Shown here: piece after piece, positions 1 to 6,979 of the stretch
Numbering within the stretch: position 1 is the first letter of the stretch
How the letters are laid out: each line of letters starts with the position of its first letter
NCBI RefSeq assembly: GCF_003846175.1
Contig: NZ_ML123050.1
Coordinates: forward strand, 236,191 to 277,244
Source of the DNA: Streptomyces sp. ADI95-17
GTDB lineage: Bacteria; Actinomycetota; Actinomycetes; Streptomycetales; Streptomycetaceae
Reading direction: 5' to 3'
Length of the DNA stretch: 41,054 nucleotides
The notes under the pieces: model-generated
What the model saw: only the letters and a program-made list of their open reading frames with translations
What the model was told of the DNA's origin: nothing
The model's database searches: none
Position numbers and translations under genes: made by a program

Positions 1-65
1 CACAGGGGTAGCAGCGGCCGGACGAACTCCCACTCGGCCTCCGACAATTCATGGCGACGTAACAC
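1..65 (-). pseudogene. 5' end of an IS5-like transposase gene, cut by the window edge
   Basis: Reading leftward from a GTG at 65-63 the frame gives LRRHELSEAEWEFVRPLLPL, the typical opening of IS5-family transposases (the 'LS..EW..V.PLLP' N-terminal block). Only about 21 residues lie inside the window, so it cannot be said whether the gene is intact. The GTG fits the family start, and no other frame is sensible. The stretch 66-108 upstream is probably the end of this element, because the adjoining sequence ends in a CTAG-like tetranucleotide of the kind IS5 elements duplicate. That boundary is an inference. Confidence 0.6.
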
Positions 66-241
66 CCGACCATGACCCACCAAACAAGATCATTTGAAGA
101 CGCTGCCTAGGAGCGTGGATCGGTAACGAGCAATCCGTCGAGGGTTGGTGGTCGGATCTCTGGCGGTCTGGGGTTTGTCGGCGGTGTCGGGGCGGGTGCG
201 GGGTGTGGTTGCAGTGGAGGGTGATGCTGCCGCCTGGGCGC

Positions 242-1485
242 TCAGGCTCGGGCGGCGGCCAGTCCGGGGGTTCCGACCTGGCCGAAGATCTTTCGCAGGT
301 TGTGGCATGCGGTGAGTAGCCGCCATTCTGCGCGGGCGCCTGCTTCGCCGCGTAGCAGGAGCCTGCGGCCGTCTTGGCAGGTCATGATCTGCCCGAAGGC
401 GGGTTCGACGATGGCTTTGCGTTGGGCGTAGGCGGCGCGTCCGGGTTTGGTGTGCAGTTTGCGGGCCATGCGCTCGCGCGCTGTGGCGTCGGCCGGGATG
501 CGTCCGCGCGGGGCGGGGCTGACGCGTTCGTCGGGGCACAGGCGGCCGGTGGCCGTGAAGGTGTCGGTGCCGTGTTCTTCCTTGCGCTCGGCTGCGGCCT
601 GGTGGTTCGCCTCGGAGCAGTAGCCCGCGTCGAGGAGCGCCTGACGTGCGTGGATTCCGGTGTTCGCGGCGGATTGGTCGAGCATGCCGGTGTAGTTGAG
701 TGCGTCGGCGGGGTTGGTCGTGACGTCGGCGGCGGTGATGGTCTGGTGCGCGTCGTCCAACATGGCCTGGGCGTTGTAGGCCTGGACGAACGCGTCGGCC
801 CCGTTCTTCATGATGCGCGATTCGGGGTCGGTGAAGTTGGCCTGCGTCTTGTCCTTCGGCCGCGCGGTTCCGGCCGCCAGGTCGCCGGCTTCGGCCACCG
901 CCTCGGGTTCGTCGGTCCCGGCACGCCTTCGGCGTCGCCGCTCCTTGTCCCCGGCGTGCTTGCGGGCCTTCTCGGTGGCCTCGGCCTCGATCTACGCGCG
1001 GGCGGTCTGACACCTGGCCAGGCGCCTTTCCCTGCGGTCGAGTTCGGCGAGCAGGTCTGTGTCCTTGCCGTCGGACCCGAACCGCTCGTCCTCGGCGACA
1101 TCTAGAGCCTCGGCGTCGGCCAGCAGGCCGGCGGCCGCCGCCTCCAGGCCGGCGATCTCGGCTTCGAGGCGTTCTTCCTTCTCCACCAGCCGGTTGTAGC
1201 TCATCGCCTTGTGCTTGGAGGCGTTGGCCTGCAGTTTCGTGCCGTCGAGTGCGACCCGGCCCATCTTGACCATGCCCAGTTGCTGCGCCAGGCACAGCGA
1301 CTGGGTGAAGACCCCGGCCAGGGCGTCCGGGTGCCGGGCCCTGAACCGGGATATCGACCGGTAGTCCGGCCCCGCCCCTGCGGCCAGATAGCGGAAGGCC
1401 ACATCATCGGCGCACTTGCGCTCGATCGACCGCGACGAGCGCACTCCGGTGGTGTACCCGTAGATCAGAAGCCGGACCATCAACT
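242..1485 (-). pseudogene. IS1182 transposase, C-terminal part with an amber codon
   Basis: From the insertion point the minus strand reads QLMVRLLIYGYTTGVRSSR, the hallmark N-terminal block of IS1182 DDE transposases. It continues through the 'VALDGTKLQANASKHKAMSY' catalytic region into a coiled stretch (KEERLEAEIAGLEA) and the C-terminal AYAQRKAIVEPAFGQIM block, which holds the final catalytic Glu. At 992-994 an in-frame TAG interrupts the coiled stretch between ...CQTARA and IEATEKARKHAGDK. The frame is unchanged on both sides, so this is a single nonsense change (most simply CAG to TAG), not a frameshift. Because of this and the insertion the gene cannot make a full protein. Confidence 0.85.
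1483..1485. repeat. Target-site duplication, left copy (ACT)
   Basis: ACT here and at 4034-4036 directly flank the 2.5-kb element. Removing the element and one copy joins GACCCGC-AGT-TGATGG on the minus strand, restoring the IS1182 frame DPQLMVRLL. A 3-bp duplication fits several IS5-family subgroups. Confidence 0.8.
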
Positions 1486-1585
1486 GAGCCTCCGTCAACT
1501 TGAAACCGCAGGTTAAAGGGCTGGTGTGCCAGTCTTCCGGGGTGCTCACGCTGGTCGTGGGTGGCAGCCTGCGGCGTAGATCGCC
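1486..1585 (+). repeat. Left inverted end of the cargo-bearing IS
   Basis: The first 43 bases match the reverse complement of 3991-4033 at 34 positions, including an unbroken AAAGGGCTGGTGTG. After a less similar stretch the match resumes with CTGGTCGTGGG and CTGCGG and then fades near 1585. So the ends are related over about 100 bp, much longer than the 10-40 bp terminal repeats usual for IS5 elements. Confidence 0.75.
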
Positions 1586-1651
1586 TGTCAGCCGATCGGC
1601 TCGATAGGTCCCGCGCTCGCCCCATCAAGTATCCAGTACGGCATGTAGTTG

Positions 1652-1667
1652 CTACTCTGGCAAGTAG
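1652..1667. promoter_or_regulatory. Possible operator upstream of the passenger membrane/regulator pair
   Basis: A short inverted repeat, CTACT-6 nt-AGTAG, lies about 50 bp before the membrane protein start. A second CAAGTA lies 36 bp upstream at 1625-1630. It is a plausible site for the winged-helix protein encoded second in the same pair. No clear -10/-35 pair was assigned. Confidence 0.3.
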
Positions 1668-1717
1668 ATGCCGGAGCGGTAAAGAGGATGCCCCGGCGGT
1701 GACGGGAGGGGTGTGTC

Positions 1718-2134
1718 ATGGGTGAACAGGTTGATGCAGCCGCGGCATTGAAGGGGATTGCGGGGATCGAGGCGACCGCGCGGGCGCGAAGCCACTGGTA
1801 CGTCCGCTACCTGTGGCTATTCGCCGTCTGGCAGCTTGTCCTGGTACCTGCCGTGTTGCTCTGGCACGGGCCGACGGGGGCGCTGGTCAGCGCATCCGCG
1901 AACGGCCTCGTGGTCATGGGGCTGTCTCTTTTCGCCACGCGACAGCCTGTGATGCCGCACGGCTACGGCGGCCGGCACCTCAAAGTGATCGGCGTCTGGG
2001 CGGCTGCCTACGTCTTGGCCCTCGTGCTTGGCTTCACGGCCTTTGTGGGCAGCGTTGCCTTCGCGGCCGTGGCCGCTCTCGCATGCGCGTTGCCAGCTTC
2101 CGCGGCAGCCTGGCGGGAAGCGCGCGCCGTATGA
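1718..2134 (+). CDS. Small integral membrane protein, passenger gene of the IS
   Basis: A 138-residue protein with about four hydrophobic segments (roughly residues 33-49, 55-72, 90-108 and 110-131), one holding the run VWAAAYVLALVLGF, and a hydrophilic start of about 30 residues. The ATG at 1718 is preceded by GGGAGGGG at good spacing, which supports the start. The stop overlaps the start of the winged-helix gene (ATGA at 2131-2134), so the two are probably translated as a coupled pair. I do not recognise a named family. Actinobacteria often pair small membrane proteins with MarR-like regulators, but that does not give a function. It lies inside the IS boundaries, upstream of and in the same orientation as the transposase. 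Confidence 0.75.
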   Translation: MGEQVDAAAALKGIAGIEATARARSHWYVRYLWLFAVWQLVLVPAVLLWHGPTGALVSASANGLVVMGLSLFATRQPVMPHGYGGRHLKVIGVWAAAYVLALVLGFTAFVGSVAFAAVAALACALPASAAAWREARAV

Positions 2135-2463
2135 TGGCGGAAGCCTCGGCGGGCGCAGGACAGGGTCTTCACCCGCGACACGCACTCGCCCCTCTTCTGG
2201 CCTCGGCTGTGCGTCTGTCGATCGTGGCAGCTCTCGCTGCTGTGGAGAAGGCCGAGTTCGCCTACGTGCGGGATCTCGTGGAGATCACTGACTCCGCCTT
2301 GTCGAAACAGGTCTCGAGCCTGGAACAAGCAGGGTGGGTGACAGTCGAGAAGGGGCAGGTCGGACGTCGGCCGCGGACCTGGCTGCGTCTGACCGAGGAG
2401 GGAACAGGTGCTTACCGGCGCCACCTCGCCGCGCTTACCGCAATTGCGGGCCCACTGCAGTGA
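2131..2463 (+). CDS. MarR-like winged-helix transcriptional regulator, passenger gene
   Basis: A 110-residue single-domain DNA-binding protein. It has a helix-turn-helix region (LVEITDSALSKQVSSLEQAG, about residues 47-66), then a wing (VTVEKGQVGRRPRTWLRLTEEG) and a C-terminal helix. This is the layout of the short MarR/ArsR-type winged-helix family often annotated HTH_34. The start ATG at 2131 overlaps the stop of the membrane protein gene; a second ATG at 2134 is also possible. Its most likely target is its own operon's promoter, where a small inverted repeat is seen at 1652-1667. That regulatory link is inferred. No effector-binding domain is present. Confidence 0.8.
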   Translation: MMAEASAGAGQGLHPRHALAPLLASAVRLSIVAALAAVEKAEFAYVRDLVEITDSALSKQVSSLEQAGWVTVEKGQVGRRPRTWLRLTEEGTGAYRRHLAALTAIAGPLQ

Positions 2464-2569
2464 AGGGACATGCGCAGGGGGAACGGCTGGTCCCAGGTGG
2501 GAGCAGCCGTTCTCAGCCAGCTCGTCGGTTTCTCCACGGTGCTGTCCGGATGCCTCTTACCATCCGGGG

Positions 2570-3025
2570 ATGCTGGATCCCGAACTGCTGGAACGGATCA
2601 CCGCACGCGGTGCGGAACTGGACGAACTCGAAGAACAGCTGGACAAGCAGTTAGCCGAGGTACGGGCTGAGCGGGACGAACTCGCGGTCGCCGAACGGGT
2701 TCTTGAGCGCGTCAGCGAGCAGCTCGCTGACGAACGCGTCTCGGCCGCGCCGGCGCCCGGGCAGGTGGGCGGACGGGCGGTGATGCTGGTCCCGCACCGC
2801 GAGCCGGGCGTGGAGGAGACCATGCTCCCGCCGGACTACCAGCGCATTCTCGCCGCCGTTCGGCAGGCCGCCGGACCGGTCATGGCCCGGCAGGTCGGCG
2901 ACGCGCTGGGGGTGGACGTCAGCGTGCGGGCCAAGCTGGAACCACTACGCAGCAAGCTGGTCAGACTCGTCGATCGCGGCTGGCTGCGGAAACTGCCCGA
3001 CGGCCGGTTCACCACCCGCCTGTGA
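2570..3025 (+). CDS. Coiled-coil protein with C-terminal winged-helix-like domain, possible IS accessory protein
   Basis: A 151-residue protein. Residues 1-60 are rich in heptads of Leu, Glu and Arg (LEEQLDKQLAEVRAERDEL) and should form a coiled coil. A Pro/Ala/Gly linker follows, and residues 85-151 resemble a small DNA-binding winged helix: the stretch YQRILAAVRQAAGPV, a turn (ARQVGDALGVD), a recognition-like helix (LEPLRSKLVRLVDRG) and a wing WLRKLPDGRFTT. The frame is open further upstream, but the coiled coil begins at ATG 2570. It ends 72 bp before the transposase start, in the same direction. Such proteins recur next to IS5-type transposases in Streptomyces as far as I recall, so a role in transposition is possible but not shown. 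Confidence 0.7.
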   Translation: MLDPELLERITARGAELDELEEQLDKQLAEVRAERDELAVAERVLERVSEQLADERVSAAPAPGQVGGRAVMLVPHREPGVEETMLPPDYQRILAAVRQAAGPVMARQVGDALGVDVSVRAKLEPLRSKLVRLVDRGWLRKLPDGRFTTRL

Positions 3026-3097
3026 CTGGGAACACTGTCGCCCGGAGCGGTGCGGCGCGACCGTAACCGGGGTGCCCCCGGCCACCGTTGGAATTGT

Positions 3098-3931
3098 GTG
3101 ACGAAAACTAACGAACGCGCCGAGGAAACCTGCCCGCTTGTCTACCAGTGCCATCTGCCACTGTCCACGCGCACCGTCAACCACCTCGCCCACCTGCTGC
3201 GCCGCCATCTGAAGGCGATACGGTCCAGGTGGCGGATCCTGCCGCCGGGGAAGATCGCGGTGATCGTCCTGGCCGTGCTGCGTCACGACCAGCGCCTAGC
3301 CGACATGGCCGGTGGCAGCAACGTGTCCGAGTCCACGGTCCGCCGTTGGCGGGACGAGCTGATCGGACTGCTCGCCGCCCAGGCGCCGCGCCTGGACCGC
3401 GCCCTGATGAAGGTCGCCAAGCAGGGCGGGGAGGCGGTCCTGATCGACGGCACCCTCATCCGCACCCAGCGCCGCACCGGCAGGGCCGACCGACGGAACT
3501 ACTCCGGCAAACACCGCAGCCATGGCCTGCACTTCCTCGCCCTGACCGACGAGAAGGGCCGTCTGATCTGGATATCCGCCGCCCGGCCCGGCCGCACCCA
3601 CGACAACACCGCCGCCCGCCACGACCACATCCTGACCCACCTGCGCGCCGCCGGGCTCGGCGCCCTCGCGGACCTCGGCTTCCGCGGCCTGGACAACGAC
3701 ATCCACGACCCCGTGATCGTCACCGGCTACGCCGCCAGCCGCACCCACAAGCTCACCCCAGGCCAGAAGGGCGCCAACCGCGTCCTCGCCGTCGGACGCG
3801 CACCGGTCGAGCACGGCTTCGCCCACCTCAAGAACTGGCGGATCCTCACCAAGCTCCGTACCGATCCAGCCCGGGCCACCCGCCTCCTGCGCGCTCTGCT
3901 CGTCCTGACGAACCTCGAAATCAACCGCTGA
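3098..3931 (+). CDS. IS5-like DDE transposase of the cargo-bearing element
   Basis: A 277-residue transposase with an N-terminal helix-turn-helix of the HTH_Tnp_4 type (about residues 40-85: LADMAGGSNVSESTVRRWRD) followed by a DDE_Tnp_4 catalytic core. Candidate catalytic residues are the Asp in VLIDGTLI, the Asp in GALADLGFRGL and the Glu in PVEHGFAHLKNW. Length and order are normal for the family and no stop or frameshift is seen, so it could be active. The GTG at 3098 was chosen because similarity begins shortly after it; an ATG at 3050 is in frame but gives an Arg/Gly-rich extension. The stop lies 2 bp before the right inverted end. Confidence 0.85.
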   Translation: MTKTNERAEETCPLVYQCHLPLSTRTVNHLAHLLRRHLKAIRSRWRILPPGKIAVIVLAVLRHDQRLADMAGGSNVSESTVRRWRDELIGLLAAQAPRLDRALMKVAKQGGEAVLIDGTLIRTQRRTGRADRRNYSGKHRSHGLHFLALTDEKGRLIWISAARPGRTHDNTAARHDHILTHLRAAGLGALADLGFRGLDNDIHDPVIVTGYAASRTHKLTPGQKGANRVLAVGRAPVEHGFAHLKNWRILTKLRTDPARATRLLRALLVLTNLEINR

Positions 3932-3933
3932 CG

Positions 3934-4033
3934 GATGATCTTCTCCGCAGACCCCCGCCCACGACCAGCACGAGTACCCCGAGGACCGATCACACCAGCC
4001 CTTTGACCTGGGACTTCAAATTGGCGGCAACTC
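3934..4033 (-). repeat. Right inverted end of the cargo-bearing IS
   Basis: Inverted partner of 1486-1585. It starts just after the transposase stop codon at 3931, so the whole 3' flank of the transposase gene is terminal-repeat sequence. It ends with CTC next to the ACT duplication. Confidence 0.75.
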
Positions 4034-4036
4034 ACT
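4034..4036. repeat. Target-site duplication, right copy (ACT)
   Basis: Partner of 1483-1485. It lies immediately outside the right inverted end of the cargo-bearing element. Confidence 0.8.
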
Positions 4037-4295
4037 GCGGGTCATACGGCGGGAACCCGCGCTTCTCGGTGCAGGACGCCAGGATCGGGCCCAGGTCGAG
4101 CACCTCGTCGACCAGTTCGGCCACGAATCGGGCCAGATGCCCCTCGGGCAGCTACTCATCCCGTGTCGGCGGCAGCATCAGCATCTGATCGGGGACGAAC
4201 GCCCGGACGGTCTTCTTCACCGCCACCGTCGGCGCGGTCTCCGGCTTCACCACCGCCGCCGGATCCACCTCGAACAGGCCGTCCCCACCAGACAT
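4034..4295 (-). pseudogene. IS1182 transposase, N-terminal part with an amber codon
   Basis: Reading leftward from ATG at 4295-4293 the frame starts MSGGDGLFEVDPAAVV, reaches VRAFVPDQMLMLPP, then has an in-frame TAG where relatives read Trp in 'DEWLPEGHLARF'. It then continues LPEGHLARFVAELVDEV and GFPPYDPQ. It ends exactly at the 1486-4033 insertion, and the next residues (LMVRLL) are found at 1485 in the same frame. This is the missing front end of the transposase relic at 242-1485. The TAG replaces TGG by a single base. Confidence 0.85.
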
Positions 4296-4344
4296 ACCAG
4301 GATTCTCCCATATGGAAGATCACGAACAGGAGGCGGCGTCGGGC

Positions 4345-4914
4345 TCAACTGCCTGACTGACCGCCAATGTCCGCGGCCAGAGCCGCGTAGATGTACTCGC
4401 TGCCCCAGCGATCCCCGTCGAGGTCGTTCTCGACCAGGTGCGCCTCCCGGCGCATCCCGAGGCGCTCACAGACCCGCACAGACCCGGTGTTCTCCACATC
4501 CAGCCGTGCGTAGAGCCGGTGCACGCCCAGCGTGTCGAAGGCAAACCCGGCCAGCGCCGCGGCCGCTTCGCTCGCGTAGCCGTGCCCCTGGTGCCCTGGG
4601 TCGAGAGTCCAGCCGATCTCGGCCTGGGCGGCGCGGGCATCGGCCAGGGCGAGACTCACCTCGCCAAGGACGCCGGGCTCATCGCGTCGGCAGACAGCGA
4701 GCGCCAGCTTGTCCCCGTCGGCGCGCCAGGCCGTCTGCGCCGCGCGCTCGGCGGCAACCTGCTCGCTGCGCTCACGCGTGTGCGCCGGCCGGTACAAGTA
4801 GCGCGCCACGCTCGGCAGGCTTTGGTAGGCGTACAGGTCGTCGGCGTCGCCGGGAGTGAACAGACGCAGCGACAACCGGGCCGTGGTCAACGGCAGCAGC
4901 GAGGTGACGTCCAT
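4345..4914 (-). CDS. GNAT-family N-acetyltransferase (RimJ/RimL type)
   Basis: A 189-residue protein of the acetyltransferase_3 subgroup, which uses acetyl-CoA to acetylate N-terminal or small-molecule amines. Visible blocks are the opening LTTARLSLRLFTPGDADDL, the central IGWTLDPGHQGHGYASEAA with the acetyl-CoA-binding Q-x-x-G-x-A-like loop (HQGHGYA), and VENTGSVRVCERLGMRREA near the end. The ATG at 4914 is preceded by GGAGGT five bases upstream, which decides the start over upstream in-frame codons. Substrate is unknown. The gene ends about 50 bp from the right end of the IS1182 relic and may be original chromosome at that border. Confidence 0.88.
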   Translation of the reverse strand: MDVTSLLPLTTARLSLRLFTPGDADDLYAYQSLPSVARYLYRPAHTRERSEQVAAERAAQTAWRADGDKLALAVCRRDEPGVLGEVSLALADARAAQAEIGWTLDPGHQGHGYASEAAAALAGFAFDTLGVHRLYARLDVENTGSVRVCERLGMRREAHLVENDLDGDRWGSEYIYAALAADIGGQSGS

Positions 4915-5199
4915 GCGGACCTCCGGGACGCGGATGTGGATCAAGTTGCGGACTGATTTTCGCATCACGGCTGCCCGGCAGCCACGCCTTTTCAAGAGCA
5001 GCGCTCGGCAGCCGCACTTCACCACGAGGCGCGGCATTCCAGGAGTTGTTTACTGACCCACACTCCTAGCCGGGCTCGCCTGAGCACCGAATCCGTGCTG
5101 GCCGCAGCCACGGACACCGCCCCTCCTCACCCACCGGCATGTACCGGCAGTCTTCCCCGCCCACGAACGGTTCAGCAGGCCCTCACCAACCCTTTCCCC

Positions 5200-5342
5200 C
5201 GTACGCTTGGCCAAGCGGCTGGGCCGATCCCCTTCGACCGATCTCCCGCGAGATCGCCCGCAACGGCGGCCGGGGGCGTTACCGTGCTGCGTCCGCCGAT
5301 GCGGCCGCCTACGGGCGCGGGCGCCGGCCCAAGCCAGAGGTT
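5200..5342 (+). pseudogene. IS30-family transposase fragment
   Basis: A short relic: one frame reads LAKRLGRSPST and, after a +1/-1 shift near 5240, another reads ISREIARNGGRGRYRAASADA and then AAYGRGRRPKPE. Joined, this is the helix-turn-helix of IS30-type transposases (the 'LGRSPSTISREI.RN' motif followed by Y.A..A). Neither the start nor the catalytic domain is present. Confidence 0.7.
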
Positions 5343-5631
5343 TTTCCTCTGCCGGCGCCTCGGCGAACGCTGCACGCTCGCCGACGCCCTCCGTGGACTC
5401 AACCGGACACTTCGGTGGTTCGTACGTCCGGGGTCGGTTCGACGGCGAGGAGCGGGTGCTCGCTGCCGAGCTGGTCGTCCCCCGCAAGGCGGGCTCGGCC
5501 GCAGCAAACCCGCCGATGACACCGGGCCGCACACCAGGCTGAACGAGGGGTAGCCGCTCGATGGCAACGCCACGACCGGCTACCTGAGCCGACTCAGGCA
5601 CCGGAGGTGGCCGACTCCGTACCCTGGCGGC
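5343..5631. other. Stretch without a recognisable gene
   Basis: About 290 bp between the IS30 relic and the Sir2 gene. All frames were read. The open frames are Arg/Pro-rich and look like chance ORFs in high-G+C DNA. No tRNA, repeat or convincing hairpin was seen. It should contain the Sir2 promoter. Confidence 0.5.
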
Positions 5632-6531
5632 ATGCGTATGCGCCCCACTCTGCACTGGACACCTCCCGAGGATCTGCCACCGGGCACCACGGATCCGGGA
5701 CCGGTCATCGATGCACTGAGCGCCGGCGGTGTGCTGGTGCTCAGCGGGGCGGGCATCTCCACACAGTCGGGCATCCCCGATTACCGGGGCGAGGGCGGCA
5801 GCCTCAGCCGACACACCCCGATGACCTACCAGGACTTCACCGCGAGCGCCCAGGCCCGGCGCCGGTACTGGGCGCGCAGCCACCTCGGCTGGCGCGTCTT
5901 CGGCCGCGCATTGCCCAACGTCGGGCACCGGGCCGTAGCCGCGTTCGGGCAGCACGGCCTGCTCTCCGGGGTGATCACGCAGAACGTCGACGGCCTGCAC
6001 CAGGCCGCCGGCAGCGAGGGCGTCGTGGAGCTCCACGGGAGCCTGGGCCGGGTCGTCTGTCTTTCCTGCGGTGCTCTCAGTCTGCGGCCTGAACTGGCCC
6101 GGCGGCTGGAGGAGGCCAATGCCGGCTTCGCGCCGGTGGCCGCGGGAATCAACCCGGACGGCGACGCCGACCTCACCGACGAACAGGTGGGAGACTTTCG
6201 CGTGGCGCCGTGCACGGTCTGCGGCGGCATCCTTAAACCGGATGTGGTGTTCTTCGGCGAGGCGGTTCCGCCGCAGCGGGTCGAGCACTGTCGCGAGCTG
6301 GTCCGTGCGGCGGCCTCCCTGCTCGTCCTGGGTTCCTCGCTGACGGTGATGTCCGGCCTCCGGTTCGTCCGCCAGGCGGCCCGGGCCGGAACACCGGTAC
6401 TGATCATGAACCGGGACCCGACCCGGGGCGACGCACATGCCCTCACCCGGGTCGCGCTCCCGCTTGGCACGGCTCTGACCACCGTGGCCGACCGACTGGG
6501 CATTCCCGTCGACGATCAGACGGTGGCCTGA
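5632..6531 (+). CDS. Sir2-family NAD-dependent protein deacylase (sirtuin)
   Basis: A 299-residue sirtuin, which removes acyl groups from protein lysines using NAD+. The NAD-binding start GAGIS is at residues 39-43, the QNVD motif at 117-120 and the catalytic His at 135 (VELHGS). A four-cysteine zinc site is formed by C143/C146 (CLSC) and C194/C197 (CTVC). The GSSLTV nucleotide loop is at 234-239. All key residues are present and the length fits the family, with a somewhat long insert between the two cysteine pairs (about 48 residues). ATG 5632 is used; ATG 5638 is an alternative. It stands alone; neighbours are relics, so its partners are unknown. Confidence 0.93.
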   Translation: MRMRPTLHWTPPEDLPPGTTDPGPVIDALSAGGVLVLSGAGISTQSGIPDYRGEGGSLSRHTPMTYQDFTASAQARRRYWARSHLGWRVFGRALPNVGHRAVAAFGQHGLLSGVITQNVDGLHQAAGSEGVVELHGSLGRVVCLSCGALSLRPELARRLEEANAGFAPVAAGINPDGDADLTDEQVGDFRVAPCTVCGGILKPDVVFFGEAVPPQRVEHCRELVRAAASLLVLGSSLTVMSGLRFVRQAARAGTPVLIMNRDPTRGDAHALTRVALPLGTALTTVADRLGIPVDDQTVA

Positions 6532-6684
6532 GCGAGGACATGACGGCGGCGGGGTGACGCCGGAACTCGTCCGCGTCGGCCCATCTCGGCGCCGCGCGGC
6601 GGGTAAAGACGCAAGACCCGAGTGCTGTGACCGGGAACGTTCACCGGGTGTATAGGGTGAGCTGGTGTTTTCGGATATAGCCCC

Positions 6685-6906
6685 GTGGAGCTGTTCGCCG
6701 CGATACCAGTGGCGCTTCTCATCCTCAGCGCGCCGTCGATCGTCGCCTACCGCAGGAAGGTGCAGCGTCTGCGGCCAGCCATCGTGGTCAACGTCATCGG
6801 CGCCTTCACCGGTCTGTTCTGGTTCGTAGCCCTGTTCATGGCGGTGTCGATGCGCACCCGCGACTCCGACCCGACACCGCCGGCGGACGAACATCTCGCC
6901 CCCTGA
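6685..6906 (+). CDS. Small membrane protein resembling superinfection-immunity (Imm) proteins
   Basis: A 73-residue protein from a GTG start with two hydrophobic helices (about residues 3-22 and 34-55) separated by a basic loop, YRRKVQRLRPA, and an acidic/Pro tail. The two-helix pattern, with NVIGAFTGLFWFVALFMAV in the second helix, resembles the phage superinfection-immunity protein family, in which such proteins block entry of phage DNA. Most bacterial members are uncharacterised. There is no strong Shine-Dalgarno before the GTG, so the start is tentative. The neighbourhood of mobile-element relics fits either a phage remnant or a resident gene. Confidence 0.5.
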   Translation: MELFAAIPVALLILSAPSIVAYRRKVQRLRPAIVVNVIGAFTGLFWFVALFMAVSMRTRDSDPTPPADEHLAP

Positions 6907-6979
6907 GTCCTGAGTTCCTGTTTCCGGCCTGCCCAGAAGTAGCCTGCTGAACGTGATGCTCCACGTAGGGCGAGATATG

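Larger units (their letters stand above)
1486..4033 (+). mobile_element. 2,548-bp IS5-like element carrying passenger genes
   Basis: The element is bounded by inverted ends that both begin GAG: 1486 on the plus strand and 4033 on the minus strand. Similarity between the ends extends about 100 bp. A 3-bp direct repeat (ACT at 1483-1485 and 4034-4036) flanks it, and deleting the element plus one ACT exactly restores the IS1182 transposase frame. It contains a membrane protein gene, an overlapping winged-helix regulator gene, a coiled-coil/winged-helix gene and a DDE transposase gene, all on the plus strand, with the transposase last. IS elements of this kind with cargo genes are called transporter IS. 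Excision logic and boundaries are read directly from the sequence; mobility is inferred. Confidence 0.85.
242..4295 (-). mobile_element. IS1182-family element, inactivated and split by a second element
   Basis: The transposase gene of this element starts at 4295 and ends at 242, both on the minus strand, and is interrupted by the 1486-4033 element. Removing that insertion and one copy of the 3-bp duplication restores one continuous frame of 501 codons (stop included), a normal length for IS1182-family transposases. The frame still contains two amber codons. Terminal inverted repeats of the IS1182 copy could not be placed with confidence. They should lie left of 242 (between about 108 and 242) and right of 4295 (before about 4345). 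Coordinates given are those of the gene. Confidence 0.75.

Noticed and set aside
992..994. Programmed amber read-through or a non-standard code in the IS1182 transposase
   Set aside because: The gene is also split by an insertion and has a second amber at a conserved Trp. Other genes in the window use TAG as a normal stop, so plain inactivation is simpler.
5050..6894. 614-residue open frame on the minus strand
   Set aside because: It is antisense to the Sir2 gene, is Arg/Pro/Gly-rich and has no motif. Long antisense frames are expected in DNA with G/C-rich third positions.
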